From: Clostridium tertium
Lineage (GTDB): Bacteria; Bacillota; Clostridia; Clostridiales; Clostridiaceae
Length of the DNA stretch: 64,000 nucleotides
Direction: 5' to 3'
NCBI RefSeq assembly: GCF_017873245.1
Contig: NZ_JAGGJY010000004.1
Location: forward strand, 124,001 to 188,000
Part shown: piece by piece, positions 36,096 through 45,449 of the stretch
Layout: the number at the start of each line of letters is the position of its first letter
Numbering within the stretch: the first letter of the stretch is position 1
Notes under the pieces: model-generated
Database searches by the model: none
Seen by the model: only the letters and a program-made list of their open reading frames with translations
What the model was told of the DNA's origin: nothing
Made by a program: the position numbers and the translations under genes

Positions 36096-37574
36096 TTGAA
36101 GAAAAACTTTCTTAAAAAAGTTATTTGCACACTTTTGACAGCTTTCGTTACACTTACATCTACTTGATTTATTACTAAGGCAGCTACAAATGTTGGTAGT
36201 TATAATGCTGGTATTGGAATAAAAAACTGGCCTGCCCAAGTTAATGCTCCCTATGTTGATATGGTTGGCTGGGTAACTAAAAATGGATATTATATGGGGA
36301 ATGATGGCGGAGGAGCTGCTAATCTTAAAAAGCTATCAGATGAAACTGGTATAAAATACTTTAACTTAGCTTTTATACAATCAACTGGTAGTGTTACAAA
36401 TGGAAAAATCAATTGGGGCTGGGGAGGATATTCTGTTTTAAGCGAAGGTAAAAATGATAATCAATATAACGGAATAAAACAGTCTCTAAAAGACCTAAGA
36501 GCAATTGGTGGTGATGCAGCTATATCCTTTGGTGGTTCTGGTGGAACTGCATTTTGGCAAACTTCTCAAGATATTAATGTTCTTTATAATACCTATTTAG
36601 ACATAGTGAATGGATATGCATTAACAAGAATAGATCTTGATGTTGAAGGCGGAGCCCAAAATAAACAAAGCAATATTGCTAATGCAAAGGCTGTAAAGAT
36701 GTTACAAGATACTACAGGAGTAGAAGTGACATTAACCGTTCCTGTTTTACCATCTGGTTTAACTCAAACTCAAATAGATTTATTAGATGCCTATTTATCT
36801 AATAATGTTACTCTAAAATATATAAATATAATGGCTATGTGCTATGGAAGTAGTACTTTGCTACCTGAAGAAAATTATGGCACAGCCTCAATACGAGCAA
36901 TAGACTCAACAAAGAATCAAATAAAAGATTCTTACCAAAAATTTGCTAATACTACTTTATCTGATTCCGAAGCTTATTCAAAAATTGGTGCTACAGTATC
37001 TGTAGGTTATGAAAGTTCTTCAGATCCTATATTTACTCCAGCATGGTCTCAATTAGTAGTCGACCATGCTAAATCTAAAAATATTGGCATGACTTCTTAT
37101 TGGTCACTAAATAGAGATTCTCAAATAGAAAATAATCAAGGAATAACTTCTCAGTATGAGCATTCAAAGATATTTTCTAAATTCGGTTCACCAGCAATTC
37201 CTAGCGACAATACTGCTCCAGTGATTAACGGTGTTATAGATAAACAAATTAATATTGAAGATACCTTTAATCCTCTAGCAGAAGTTACTGCATCTGATAA
37301 AGAAGATGGTGATTTAACTAGTAAGATTATTGTAAACGGCTTAGTTGATACATCTAAAGCAGGAATCTACAATGTAATCTATACAGTTTCTGATAGTAAA
37401 GGCCGTTCTACAATAACAGTAATCGATACTTCAGTTCAGACATACATTCCAACTAAAGTATATGTAGCTGGAGATATAGTTTTATACAACGAAGTTATGT
37501 ATAAAGCTAAATGGTGGACTCAAGGAGAAACCCCTGGTGCAACTCAATGGGGCCCATGGGAAAAGATAAATTAA
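36096..37574 (+). pseudogene. GH18 chitinase broken by TGA in the signal peptide
   Basis: From TTG 36096, after AGGAGG, the frame gives a textbook signal peptide (MKKNFLKKVICTLLTAFVTL) but codon 24 is TGA (36165-36167), just before the ITKA-A cleavage site. The rest is intact: a GH18 barrel of the compact ChiC/ChiD type with D180, D182 and catalytic E184 (RIDLDVEGG), one Ig-like/DUF5011 domain (about 370-440), and a C-terminal chitin-binding CBM5/12 (AKWWTQGETPG). The next in-frame ATG is 36261, which would lose the signal peptide and first barrel strand. Expression needs UGA readthrough; otherwise it is a recent pseudogene. First of three tandem chitinases. Confidence 0.88.
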
Positions 37575-37613
37575 ATAAAATTAGAAATTTATTTGTAAAG
37601 GGGTTTTAATATT

Positions 37614-40133
37614 ATGATAAGGAAAAAGATTTATAAAAAATCGAAGCCTATTGTTGCATTAACAGCAATAGCAGCAATGCTTATAACAGGTGTTACTCCA
37701 GTTAGAGCTACTGTTAATTCTAATACCGATTTTGCACCTAATGCAGTTCAACAATCTGATCAAAAATATCGTAATGTAATGTATTATGGGGACTGGTCAA
37801 TCTGGGGAGGTCAAGGTAACTTCTACCCTAAGGATATTCCTGCTGATCAATTAACCCACCTTAATTTTGCATTCGTAGATTTTGATGCACAAGGTGTTTT
37901 AAAATTCACCGATAAAGATGCTGCTACTGGTCATCCTTTAGGAAATGCCGGCGTAACTTATGGTGATGTAAATGGAGGTATTCTAAATGCATTCCAAGTA
38001 TTAAAAAGTGAAAATCCTAATTTAAAAATAGGAGTATCTTTAGGTGGCTGGTCTAAATCAGGTGACTTCTCAGTTATAGCTGCTAATCCATCAATAAGAG
38101 CAAACTTTGTAAAAAATGTTATGGCTTTTATTAAATATACTAATATGGATTTTGTTGATATAGATTGGGAGTACCCAGCTAGTCTTAGAGATCCAGACAA
38201 AGTTGATAATACTAACGATGAAGGAACTACTAAAGCAACTCCTGCCGACAAAGAAAACTTCATAATTTTATTACAAGATTTAAAGAATGCCTTAAATAAA
38301 CAAGGTATTGAACTTGGAAAAACTTATGAACTTTCAGTTGCTATCCCTGCTGGTAAGGCTAAAGTTGATGAAGGTATTGATGTAGCAAAATTATTTAATG
38401 TAGTTGATTTTGCTAACATTATGACTTATGACATGGCTGGTGCATGGAGCACAGTTAGCGGTCATCAAACAGCACTTTACACTAATCCTAAATCTCCATT
38501 TAAAGGAGAATGTCTTTCTGTTGATGAAAGCGTTAATTACTATATTGCAAATGGAGCTAAGCCTGAAAAAATAGTTATTGGAGCAGCTTACTACACACGT
38601 GGATGGGAAAAAGTAAGTAATAACGGCCCAGATGCTGCTAACCCTGGATTATTTGGAACAGCCGCAGTAGTTAATAAGGATGCAGACCTTTCTCCAACAC
38701 CAGGTGCTCTTAATGAAGCTCCTATAAAAAATGGTGAAGGTGGTCGCGCTGGTGGAGTATGGTCATACAATGCTCTTAGCCAACTAAAATCAAAATATAC
38801 TGGTCTAAAAGAATATTGGGACGATAGTGCTAAAGCACCTTATTTATATAATGAAACAACTGGTGCATTCTTTACCTATGATAATGCAAGATCAATACAA
38901 GAAAAAGCTAAATATGTTAAAGAGCATAATTTAGGTGGAATGATTGCTTGGATGGCTTCACAAGATGCTAAAACAACATCTACTAAACATGATGAACTAA
39001 CAAAAGTAACCAAGGAAGCATTATTTGGCTCAGGTAGTCTAGACAACTATACCTTAACTTATAATAATCTTAATATAACTTCTAAATTAACTACAAGTAA
39101 ACCTGCATGGGGAAGTGGTAGTGTAATAAATTTAAGCTTTACAAATAATGAAAAGCTAAGTGAATCTGGTGAAGTTCTTAGTTCTGTTGAAACTGCAGCT
39201 AAAACTCTAAAAAATGTAAAGCTTTATATTAAGACAAATGGTATTACTATAACAGGTGCTCAACATCCAAGTCCTGCAGTTAAGCAAGAAAATGGATATT
39301 ACGTAATAGATTTCTCTGTATCATATGATGGAAAGCTTATGAAACCTGGTCAAACAATATCTTTCGATTTAAACATTGCTGAATCTATAGATAACCTAAA
39401 TGGATTAGTAAGTGTTGAATTATCACAAAGAATGTATTCAACATCTCCTGAAATGGGAAGACAATTTATTTATGGTAGCCCTGTATCTCCAGATGATAAT
39501 ACTGCTCCAGTAATTAATGGAGCTACTAATAAACAAATATATATTGGAGATTCCTTTAATCCTCTAACAGGTGTTACTGCCTCCGATAAAGAAGATGGAG
39601 ACTTAACAAACAAAATAACCGTTTCTGGTACTGTTGATACAACTAAAGCTGGATCTTACAATTTAACTTACTCAGTTGTTGATAGTAAAGGTTTAAAAGC
39701 TACTACAATAGTTACTATAACTGTTTCCGAAAAAACTTCAACTAATACTGCTCCAGTAATTAATGGTGTTGCTAATAAGGAAATTAAAATTGGATCAGCC
39801 TTCAATCCATTAACTGGTGTTACTGCTTCTGATAAGGAAGATGGTGATTTAACTAATAAAATAGTTGTTTCTGGCACTGTTGATACAACTAAGGCTGGTG
39901 CTTACAATTTAACTTACTCAGTTACTGATAGTAAGGGATTAGTAACTACTGCTAAAGCAACAATTACTGTTGTTAATGATACAACTCCTGAAATCCCAAC
40001 TTATAGCCCAACAAAAGCTTATGTAGCTGGTGACATTGTTATGTATAACGGAGTTAAATATAAAGCTAAATGGTGGACACAAGGTGAAACTCCAGGTGCA
40101 AATCAATGGGGTGCTTGGGAAAAAATTAATTAG
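37614..40133 (+). CDS. Secreted multi-domain GH18 chitinase
   Basis: Endo-acting chitin hydrolase of 839 residues. Signal peptide to about residue 32 (GVTPVRA), a GH18 barrel (about 50-455) with SLGGW and D182, D184, E186 in the DxDxE motif (FVDIDWEYP), then a strand-rich module (about 490-615), two Ig-like DUF5011 repeats (about 630-785, each with TASDKEDGDLTNKI), and a C-terminal CBM5/12 (about 795-839; YKAKWWTQGETPG). The arrangement matches described Clostridium paraputrificum chitinases. It starts 40 bases after the first chitinase. AAAGGGG precedes the ATG. A hairpin downstream may reduce readthrough into the next gene. Confidence 0.95.
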   Translation: MIRKKIYKKSKPIVALTAIAAMLITGVTPVRATVNSNTDFAPNAVQQSDQKYRNVMYYGDWSIWGGQGNFYPKDIPADQLTHLNFAFVDFDAQGVLKFTDKDAATGHPLGNAGVTYGDVNGGILNAFQVLKSENPNLKIGVSLGGWSKSGDFSVIAANPSIRANFVKNVMAFIKYTNMDFVDIDWEYPASLRDPDKVDNTNDEGTTKATPADKENFIILLQDLKNALNKQGIELGKTYELSVAIPAGKAKVDEGIDVAKLFNVVDFANIMTYDMAGAWSTVSGHQTALYTNPKSPFKGECLSVDESVNYYIANGAKPEKIVIGAAYYTRGWEKVSNNGPDAANPGLFGTAAVVNKDADLSPTPGALNEAPIKNGEGGRAGGVWSYNALSQLKSKYTGLKEYWDDSAKAPYLYNETTGAFFTYDNARSIQEKAKYVKEHNLGGMIAWMASQDAKTTSTKHDELTKVTKEALFGSGSLDNYTLTYNNLNITSKLTTSKPAWGSGSVINLSFTNNEKLSESGEVLSSVETAAKTLKNVKLYIKTNGITITGAQHPSPAVKQENGYYVIDFSVSYDGKLMKPGQTISFDLNIAESIDNLNGLVSVELSQRMYSTSPEMGRQFIYGSPVSPDDNTAPVINGATNKQIYIGDSFNPLTGVTASDKEDGDLTNKITVSGTVDTTKAGSYNLTYSVVDSKGLKATTIVTITVSEKTSTNTAPVINGVANKEIKIGSAFNPLTGVTASDKEDGDLTNKIVVSGTVDTTKAGAYNLTYSVTDSKGLVTTAKATITVVNDTTPEIPTYSPTKAYVAGDIVMYNGVKYKAKWWTQGETPGANQWGAWEKIN

Positions 40134-40155
40134 TACACTTAACTATTTATAATTT

Positions 40156-40199
40156 GAAGATGGCTAACATTTTTGTTAGCCTCTTCTATCATCTTTTTT
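40156..40199 (+). terminator. Hairpin between the second and third chitinase genes
   Basis: Stem GAAGA-T-GGCTAACA / TGTTAGCC-TCTTC around TTTT with one bulged T, then TATCATCTTTTTT. It could be a terminator or a partial one that sets the ratio of the two chitinases. Confidence 0.65.
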
Positions 40200-40223
40200 C
40201 AATTAAGATTATGGAGGTAAAAT

Positions 40224-42875
40224 ATGAAAAAGATTAAAATTAAACGAATAGTAACTGGAATAACACTTTCACTATTTACACTTTTTAATATATCAATACA
40301 ACCTCAAGCTGCTGTCACAACTAATAATGAGAATATAACACCAACTGCTTCAGGCATTAACGATACAGATTTAAACAGAAAAATAATTGGATATTTCCCT
40401 GAATGGGCGTATAAAAGTGAGGCTCAAGGATATTTTGATGCTGCTGATTTGCAATGGGAATCCTTAACTCATATTCAATATTCCTTTGGAATGATTGATC
40501 CAGCAACTAATAAAATAACACTTGGAGATAAGCATGCCGCTATTGAAGAAACATTTGCAGATCATCCATTAACTCACAATGGTAAAGCTGTTACTCTTGA
40601 TCCAACCCTACATTATAAAGGACACTTCAATGTTCTTCAAACAATGAAAAAACAATATCCAAACGTAAAGCTATTGATGTCTGTTGGAGGATGGGCTGGT
40701 AGTAGAGGTTTTTATACAATGCTAGATACTGATCAAGGTATAAATACTTTTGCCGATTCATGTGTTGAATTTGTAAGAAAGTACAACTTTGATGGTATAG
40801 ATATAGACTTCGAATATCCATCTGCAACATCAACTTCTGGTAATCCAGATGATCAAGATTTAGCTGAACCTAGAAGAGGCAAACTAAATGAAAGATATAA
40901 TCTATTAATGAAGACATTAAGAGAAAAACTTGATGCCGCTGGAAAGCAAGATGGTAAAAAATATCTTGAGACAGCTGCAGTAACTGCATCTTCTTGGGTT
41001 CTTGGTGGAATGACTGATAATTCTTATGCTCAATATTTAGATTTTCTTAGTGTAATGTCTTATGACTTCCACGGTGGTTGGAATGAGTTCGTTGAAAACT
41101 TAGCTAATATCTATCCCGATCCAGCTGATAGAGAAACTATACAAATGGCCATGCCTACATTAAATATGGATTGGGCTTATAAATACTATAGGGGAATATT
41201 ACCTCCTGAAAAAATAATTATGGGAATCCCTTACTATACAAGAGGATGGGAAAATGTACAAGGTGGAACTAACGGACTACACGGTTCTAGTAAAACACCT
41301 GCTACAGGAATATATAACGTTTGGGGCGACGACGTAGATAATAACGGTGTCTTAGACCCTGCAGGAGCTAATCCATTGTGGCACGTATTAAACTTAATGG
41401 AAAATGATCCAAATCTAAAAGTTTATTTTGATGAAGTTGGTGGAGTTCCATACGTTTGGCAAAATGAAAAGAAGGTATTCCTATCTTTTGAAAATGAAAA
41501 ATCAATAGATAAAAGAGTAGAATATATTAAAAACAAAAACTTAGGTGGAGCATTAATATGGGTAATGAATGGAGATTTTGGACCAAATCCTAATTATAAA
41601 CCAGGCTCTACTAATATAAATGAAGGAAAATATACTTTTGGAGATACACTAACAAGTAGATTAAAATCTGGCTTAGATGCAATAGGAAATTGTAAAGTAA
41701 CAGATGATTCTATTCCAGGATTATCTCAAACTGATGTAGAGGTTATATTTGGAGGAAAATATGATCATCCAAATTACACTTATGATATCAAAGTTACAAA
41801 TAAAACAGATATGGCAATAGATAAAGGCTGGACTGTAAGTTTTGATTTGCCGAAATCAGCAATATTCGCTCAACCTCAAGGTGGAACTGCAACAATTGAA
41901 GATATTGGAGATTTTAATAGAGTTACAATAACATCATCAGGATGGCAAAACCTTGGAGTTGGAGAAACAGCTTCATTAGCAGGATCAATTAAACTATGCT
42001 TTGGAGGAGTAAAAAACTTAACATTTAATGGAATGCTTCCATCAAATGTTCCTTCAAATGGAAACTATGCTCCAACATTAAAAGGAATTTCAAATACTTC
42101 AATAAATTTAGGTGATTCATTTAATCCTTTAGCAGGTATTACTGCTTCTGACAAAGAAGATGGTGACTTAACTAGTAAGATCTCAGTTTCTGGATCAGTT
42201 AACACATCTAAAGCTGGTGACTATACTCTAAAATACACAGTTACAGACAGCAAAGGATTAGCTACAACTAAGGAAAGAATAATAACTGTTCTAAGAATAT
42301 TAGAACCTGGACAACAATTCTATGATTCAAGTAAAACTTACAAATATGGAGATCAAGTTGTTTATAAAGATGCCCTATATGAATGTATTTCTTGGTATAT
42401 ACCTCCTACAGATGATGGCTCTCCAGCTAACACAAAATATTGGAAATTAATAAGAGTCCTTCCTGATGGATCAACTCCTACTGAAAATACAGCTCCAGTT
42501 ATTAATGGTGCAGTTAATAAACAAATTAATATCGGTACAAGCTTTAACCCTCTAACCGGTGTTACTGCTTCTGATAAAGAAGATGGTGATTTAACTAGTA
42601 AAATAGTTGTTTCTGGTACTGTTGATACAACTAAAGCTGGTGCTTACGATTTAACTTACTCAGTTACTGATAGTAAAGGACTAATAACTACTGCTAAAGC
42701 AACAATTACTATTGTTAATGATACAACGCCAGAGATTCCAACCTATAGTCCTACTAAAGCTTATGTAGCTGGTGACATTGTTATGTATAACGGTGTTAAG
42801 TATAAAGCTAAATGGTGGACACAAGGTGAAACTCCTGGATCAAATCAGTGGGGTGCTTGGGAAAAAATCAACTAA
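40224..42875 (+). CDS. Secreted multi-domain GH18 chitinase with two chitin-binding modules
   Basis: 883 residues. Signal peptide to about residue 30 (SIQPQAA), a GH18 barrel (about 50-475) with SVGGW and catalytic E197 in DGIDIDFEYP, a CBM2-like sandwich (about 495-610; SSGWQNLGVGETASLAGSI), an Ig-like DUF5011 repeat, a first CBM5/12 (SSKTYKYGDQVVYKDALYEC), another Ig-like repeat and a terminal CBM5/12. The last 100 residues differ at only about five positions from the end of the preceding chitinase. ATGGAGG site before the ATG. Likely to act with its neighbours on solid chitin outside the cell. Confidence 0.95.
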   Translation: MKKIKIKRIVTGITLSLFTLFNISIQPQAAVTTNNENITPTASGINDTDLNRKIIGYFPEWAYKSEAQGYFDAADLQWESLTHIQYSFGMIDPATNKITLGDKHAAIEETFADHPLTHNGKAVTLDPTLHYKGHFNVLQTMKKQYPNVKLLMSVGGWAGSRGFYTMLDTDQGINTFADSCVEFVRKYNFDGIDIDFEYPSATSTSGNPDDQDLAEPRRGKLNERYNLLMKTLREKLDAAGKQDGKKYLETAAVTASSWVLGGMTDNSYAQYLDFLSVMSYDFHGGWNEFVENLANIYPDPADRETIQMAMPTLNMDWAYKYYRGILPPEKIIMGIPYYTRGWENVQGGTNGLHGSSKTPATGIYNVWGDDVDNNGVLDPAGANPLWHVLNLMENDPNLKVYFDEVGGVPYVWQNEKKVFLSFENEKSIDKRVEYIKNKNLGGALIWVMNGDFGPNPNYKPGSTNINEGKYTFGDTLTSRLKSGLDAIGNCKVTDDSIPGLSQTDVEVIFGGKYDHPNYTYDIKVTNKTDMAIDKGWTVSFDLPKSAIFAQPQGGTATIEDIGDFNRVTITSSGWQNLGVGETASLAGSIKLCFGGVKNLTFNGMLPSNVPSNGNYAPTLKGISNTSINLGDSFNPLAGITASDKEDGDLTSKISVSGSVNTSKAGDYTLKYTVTDSKGLATTKERIITVLRILEPGQQFYDSSKTYKYGDQVVYKDALYECISWYIPPTDDGSPANTKYWKLIRVLPDGSTPTENTAPVINGAVNKQINIGTSFNPLTGVTASDKEDGDLTSKIVVSGTVDTTKAGAYDLTYSVTDSKGLITTAKATITIVNDTTPEIPTYSPTKAYVAGDIVMYNGVKYKAKWWTQGETPGSNQWGAWEKIN

Positions 42876-42914
42876 ATTAATATAGTTTATCTCTCCTTTA
42901 AATATTAAATATAT

Positions 42915-42968
42915 AAAAAGACAGTATAGAATTTAATCAATTTAAACTCTATACTGTCTTCTTTTTTA
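42915..42968. terminator. Terminator after the chitinase cluster
   Basis: Stem AAGACAGTATAGA / TCTATACTGTCTT with a loop of about 17 bases, T-rich on both sides, between convergent genes. Confidence 0.9.
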
Positions 42969-42990
42969 TAAAAATAATAGTTGTATCTTA

Positions 42991-43635
42991 TTACTTAATT
43001 ACTATATTCATTAATCTAGTTAAATCTAATCCCTGAATGCTAGTTACAATTGCACCTGATAAATCACTTATTTCAACATCTATTTCAGTTATATCACAAG
43101 TGGTCAAATCCACTTTATTTAATGATGTTTTATTAAAATATGAAGCAGTTAAATCTGTATTATTAAAACTAACTTTATCAAATTTAACCTGTTGAAATAT
43201 GCTTTCTTTGAAATTACAATCTTCTATACATACATTCTTTAGCTTTGAATAAGATAAATTTATATATTTTCCTAGGGAGTCGCGAAACGCGACATCCTTT
43301 ATATTACACTCATCTAACTTTGCTCCAAGTAATTTACAGTTAACAAACTCTACTCTATGTATACTCCCATCACCTAAATCAACATTAGATAAATCACAAT
43401 TTTCAAATCTTGTATCTAATAAGTCAATATTTCTAAGTGATGAGCTTTCAAATACTACATTCTTAAATATACAAGAATCTATTGTAATTCCTTTACTAAT
43501 CATATTTTCTATTGCTATATTTTCTACTATTTTATTTTGAATCTTATCAGCTTCAATTATTTCCTCTGTGATATCTTCTACTTCTTCAAGCTCATCTAGG
43601 AACTTTGGCTTTTGAATATTAACTTTCATTGCCAT
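42991..43635 (-). CDS. Pentapeptide-repeat-like protein
   Basis: About 214 residues. After a 55-residue polar N-terminus come semi-regular five-residue repeats with central L/F/I (LRNIDLLDTRFENCDLSNVD, CNIKDVAFRDS, NKVDLTTCDI), predicting a right-handed quadrilateral beta helix. Some members mimic DNA and inhibit gyrase, but nothing here proves that. I start at ATG 43635, just after TGGAGGG; an ATG two codons later is also possible. Monocistronic. Contains an unusual GC-rich palindrome in the coding sequence. Confidence 0.82.
   Translation of the reverse strand: MAMKVNIQKPKFLDELEEVEDITEEIIEADKIQNKIVENIAIENMISKGITIDSCIFKNVVFESSSLRNIDLLDTRFENCDLSNVDLGDGSIHRVEFVNCKLLGAKLDECNIKDVAFRDSLGKYINLSYSKLKNVCIEDCNFKESIFQQVKFDKVSFNNTDLTASYFNKTSLNKVDLTTCDITEIDVEISDLSGAIVTSIQGLDLTRLMNIVIK
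43279..43293. repeat. GC-rich palindrome inside the pentapeptide-repeat gene
   Basis: GTCGCGAAACGCGAC: 6-bp arms made almost wholly of G and C around AAA, preceded by CCTAGG. It stands out sharply from its AT-rich, A/T-ending-codon surroundings. It is in frame (codons for DVAFRD). Confidence 0.5.
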
Positions 43636-43826
43636 AAACCCTCCATATACATTAAACATTTTTATAAATTATTTCCATTCATAACATATTAATTTTATTA
43701 TATTACAATATAAAGTTTTAGTTATATAATTTACCTAAAAATTATTAGATAGATATCAATACTATTATATTCATATATTTCGTCATTTTATAAATTTAAA
43801 TATGTATCTATATTAATAGAGCTAAA

Positions 43827-45299
43827 CTAAATGCAATAAATATCTGAAAACTCTTTACCACATTTATTAATAAGCTCCTCTACTTCCGCATTAACTTCTT
43901 TACTATTTTCTAGTTCATTTGAATATAGTCTTATTGTAACTTCAGTCCCAACTCCTACTTCACTCTCTATGTTAATAAGTCCACCATGCATTTCTACTAA
44001 CGACTTCACTATAAATAAGCCTAATCCACTACCTTCATGTTTTCTTGACAAGCTCTTATCTGCTTGTCCAAATTTATTGAAAACATTCTCTATATATTCT
44101 TTAGGAATCCCTTCACCATCATCCTTTACAGTTATATCCACATAATCTTCATATGCATTAATATTAACTACTATATTTCCTTCTCCATGAATATGTTTTA
44201 TTGAATTAGATAATAAATTTAATATTATCCTTTCAATACTCTCCTTATCACACTTTACAATTTTTTCTTCTTTATTCGTATCAAATATTATTGATATATC
44301 TTCAGATCTAATATAATCTACTACTGCTAAAGCTATATTTTCTACTAATGATACAATATTATAATTGTTTATAGATATTTCATAATCTCCAGAATCAATT
44401 TTTGTTATATCTATTAAATTATTTATTAATCGTTCTAACCTAAAAGCATTTTTCTCTATTGACTTAGTATATTTTTTAAGAATTATATCATTTAAGTTTT
44501 CTTTAGCTCTATTTTCTATGTATGTATTAATCAATTTGCTTGCACTAATTATTATGTTTAATGGGGTTTTAAACTCATGTGATATATTTGTAAAAAATTC
44601 ATTTTTTAAAGTTTCCATTTGTATTTCATGTTCTAATACACTTTTCTTTTCATTTAATGTAATTTTATCGCTTATATTATCAGCAAATCCCATAATAAAT
44701 TTTACTTTTTCACATTCATCTAAAACTGAAAATTTCCTTACATTATGCCACATGTATTTATTTCCTATATTAAACTTTTGAGGCATAACAAAATAACCTT
44801 TTTCCTCTATTATTTTCCTGTCTTCATTTTTAAATATATTTGATTGATTTATGTCCCAAATATAACTATCATCTTTTCCTATTATCTCAGATTTATCTAT
44901 ACATAGGACATCTGCATATCTCTTGTTAGCATATACATATTTACCATTTGTATCTTTTATCCAAGCAATTAACGGTATATTGTCTAATATCAACTCTAAA
45001 TCACCTATATTATACGATTTACTTTTTAATTCCTTTAGAGTTATCAAGCTTAATTCCGTTTTATCTATAATAATATTTTTAATAATAGGCTGAAATATAA
45101 CTTCTTTATCATTTTTATCATTAATAATTATGTATCTATCTGATTTATCTTTGTCTGTAAGTAGTTCTAATATGTTAAGGTCATTTAACTCTTTTAAATT
45201 ATCTCCTAATAAATTTCTTAGTGCTTTATTATAGAATTTTATTTTTCCATCTTTTATAAGCAAAATATAATCTTGCAATACATCTATAAATTCTTCCAT
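43827..45299 (-). CDS. Cytoplasmic PAS-domain sensor histidine kinase
   Basis: 490 residues, no membrane helix. Two PAS-like regions: one degenerate (about 1-90) and one clear (about 105-215; DNIPLIAWIKDTNGKYVYANKRY). Then a HisKA domain with the phospho-accepting His in NISHEFKTPLNIII (about residue 240) and a HATPase_c domain with N, G1 and G2 boxes (NLLSNSIKH, VKDDGEGIP, GSGLGLFIVKSLVEMHGG). No response regulator is adjacent, so it is an orphan. In spore formers such soluble orphan kinases often feed Spo0A; that is inference only. Confidence 0.9.
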   Translation of the reverse strand: MEEFIDVLQDYILLIKDGKIKFYNKALRNLLGDNLKELNDLNILELLTDKDKSDRYIIINDKNDKEVIFQPIIKNIIIDKTELSLITLKELKSKSYNIGDLELILDNIPLIAWIKDTNGKYVYANKRYADVLCIDKSEIIGKDDSYIWDINQSNIFKNEDRKIIEEKGYFVMPQKFNIGNKYMWHNVRKFSVLDECEKVKFIMGFADNISDKITLNEKKSVLEHEIQMETLKNEFFTNISHEFKTPLNIIISASKLINTYIENRAKENLNDIILKKYTKSIEKNAFRLERLINNLIDITKIDSGDYEISINNYNIVSLVENIALAVVDYIRSEDISIIFDTNKEEKIVKCDKESIERIILNLLSNSIKHIHGEGNIVVNINAYEDYVDITVKDDGEGIPKEYIENVFNKFGQADKSLSRKHEGSGLGLFIVKSLVEMHGGLINIESEVGVGTEVTIRLYSNELENSKEVNAEVEELINKCGKEFSDIYCI

Positions 45300-45402
45300 A
45301 GATTATACCCCTTTCATACACATTTCACTCATTAAAATATTATCATTTTAAATTTTCCAATTCAACCTATTAATGTTTTTTAATAACATTTGAATGTTTA
45401 TA

Positions 45403-45435
45403 TAAAAAAGTGGCACCTAAATTATAGATACCACT
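45403..45435 (-). terminator. Terminator of the OYE-family reductase gene
   Basis: Minus-strand AGTGGTATCT / AGGTGCCACT stem with a mismatch and a G-U pair, then TTTTTT, about 15 bases after the stop. Confidence 0.75.
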
Positions 45436-45449
45436 ACATATTTAATATA

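Noticed and set aside
36042..36239. Minus-strand ORF of 65 codons over the chitinase signal peptide
   Set aside because: Shadow of the chitinase reading frame; no ribosome site, cysteine- and serine-rich nonsense composition.
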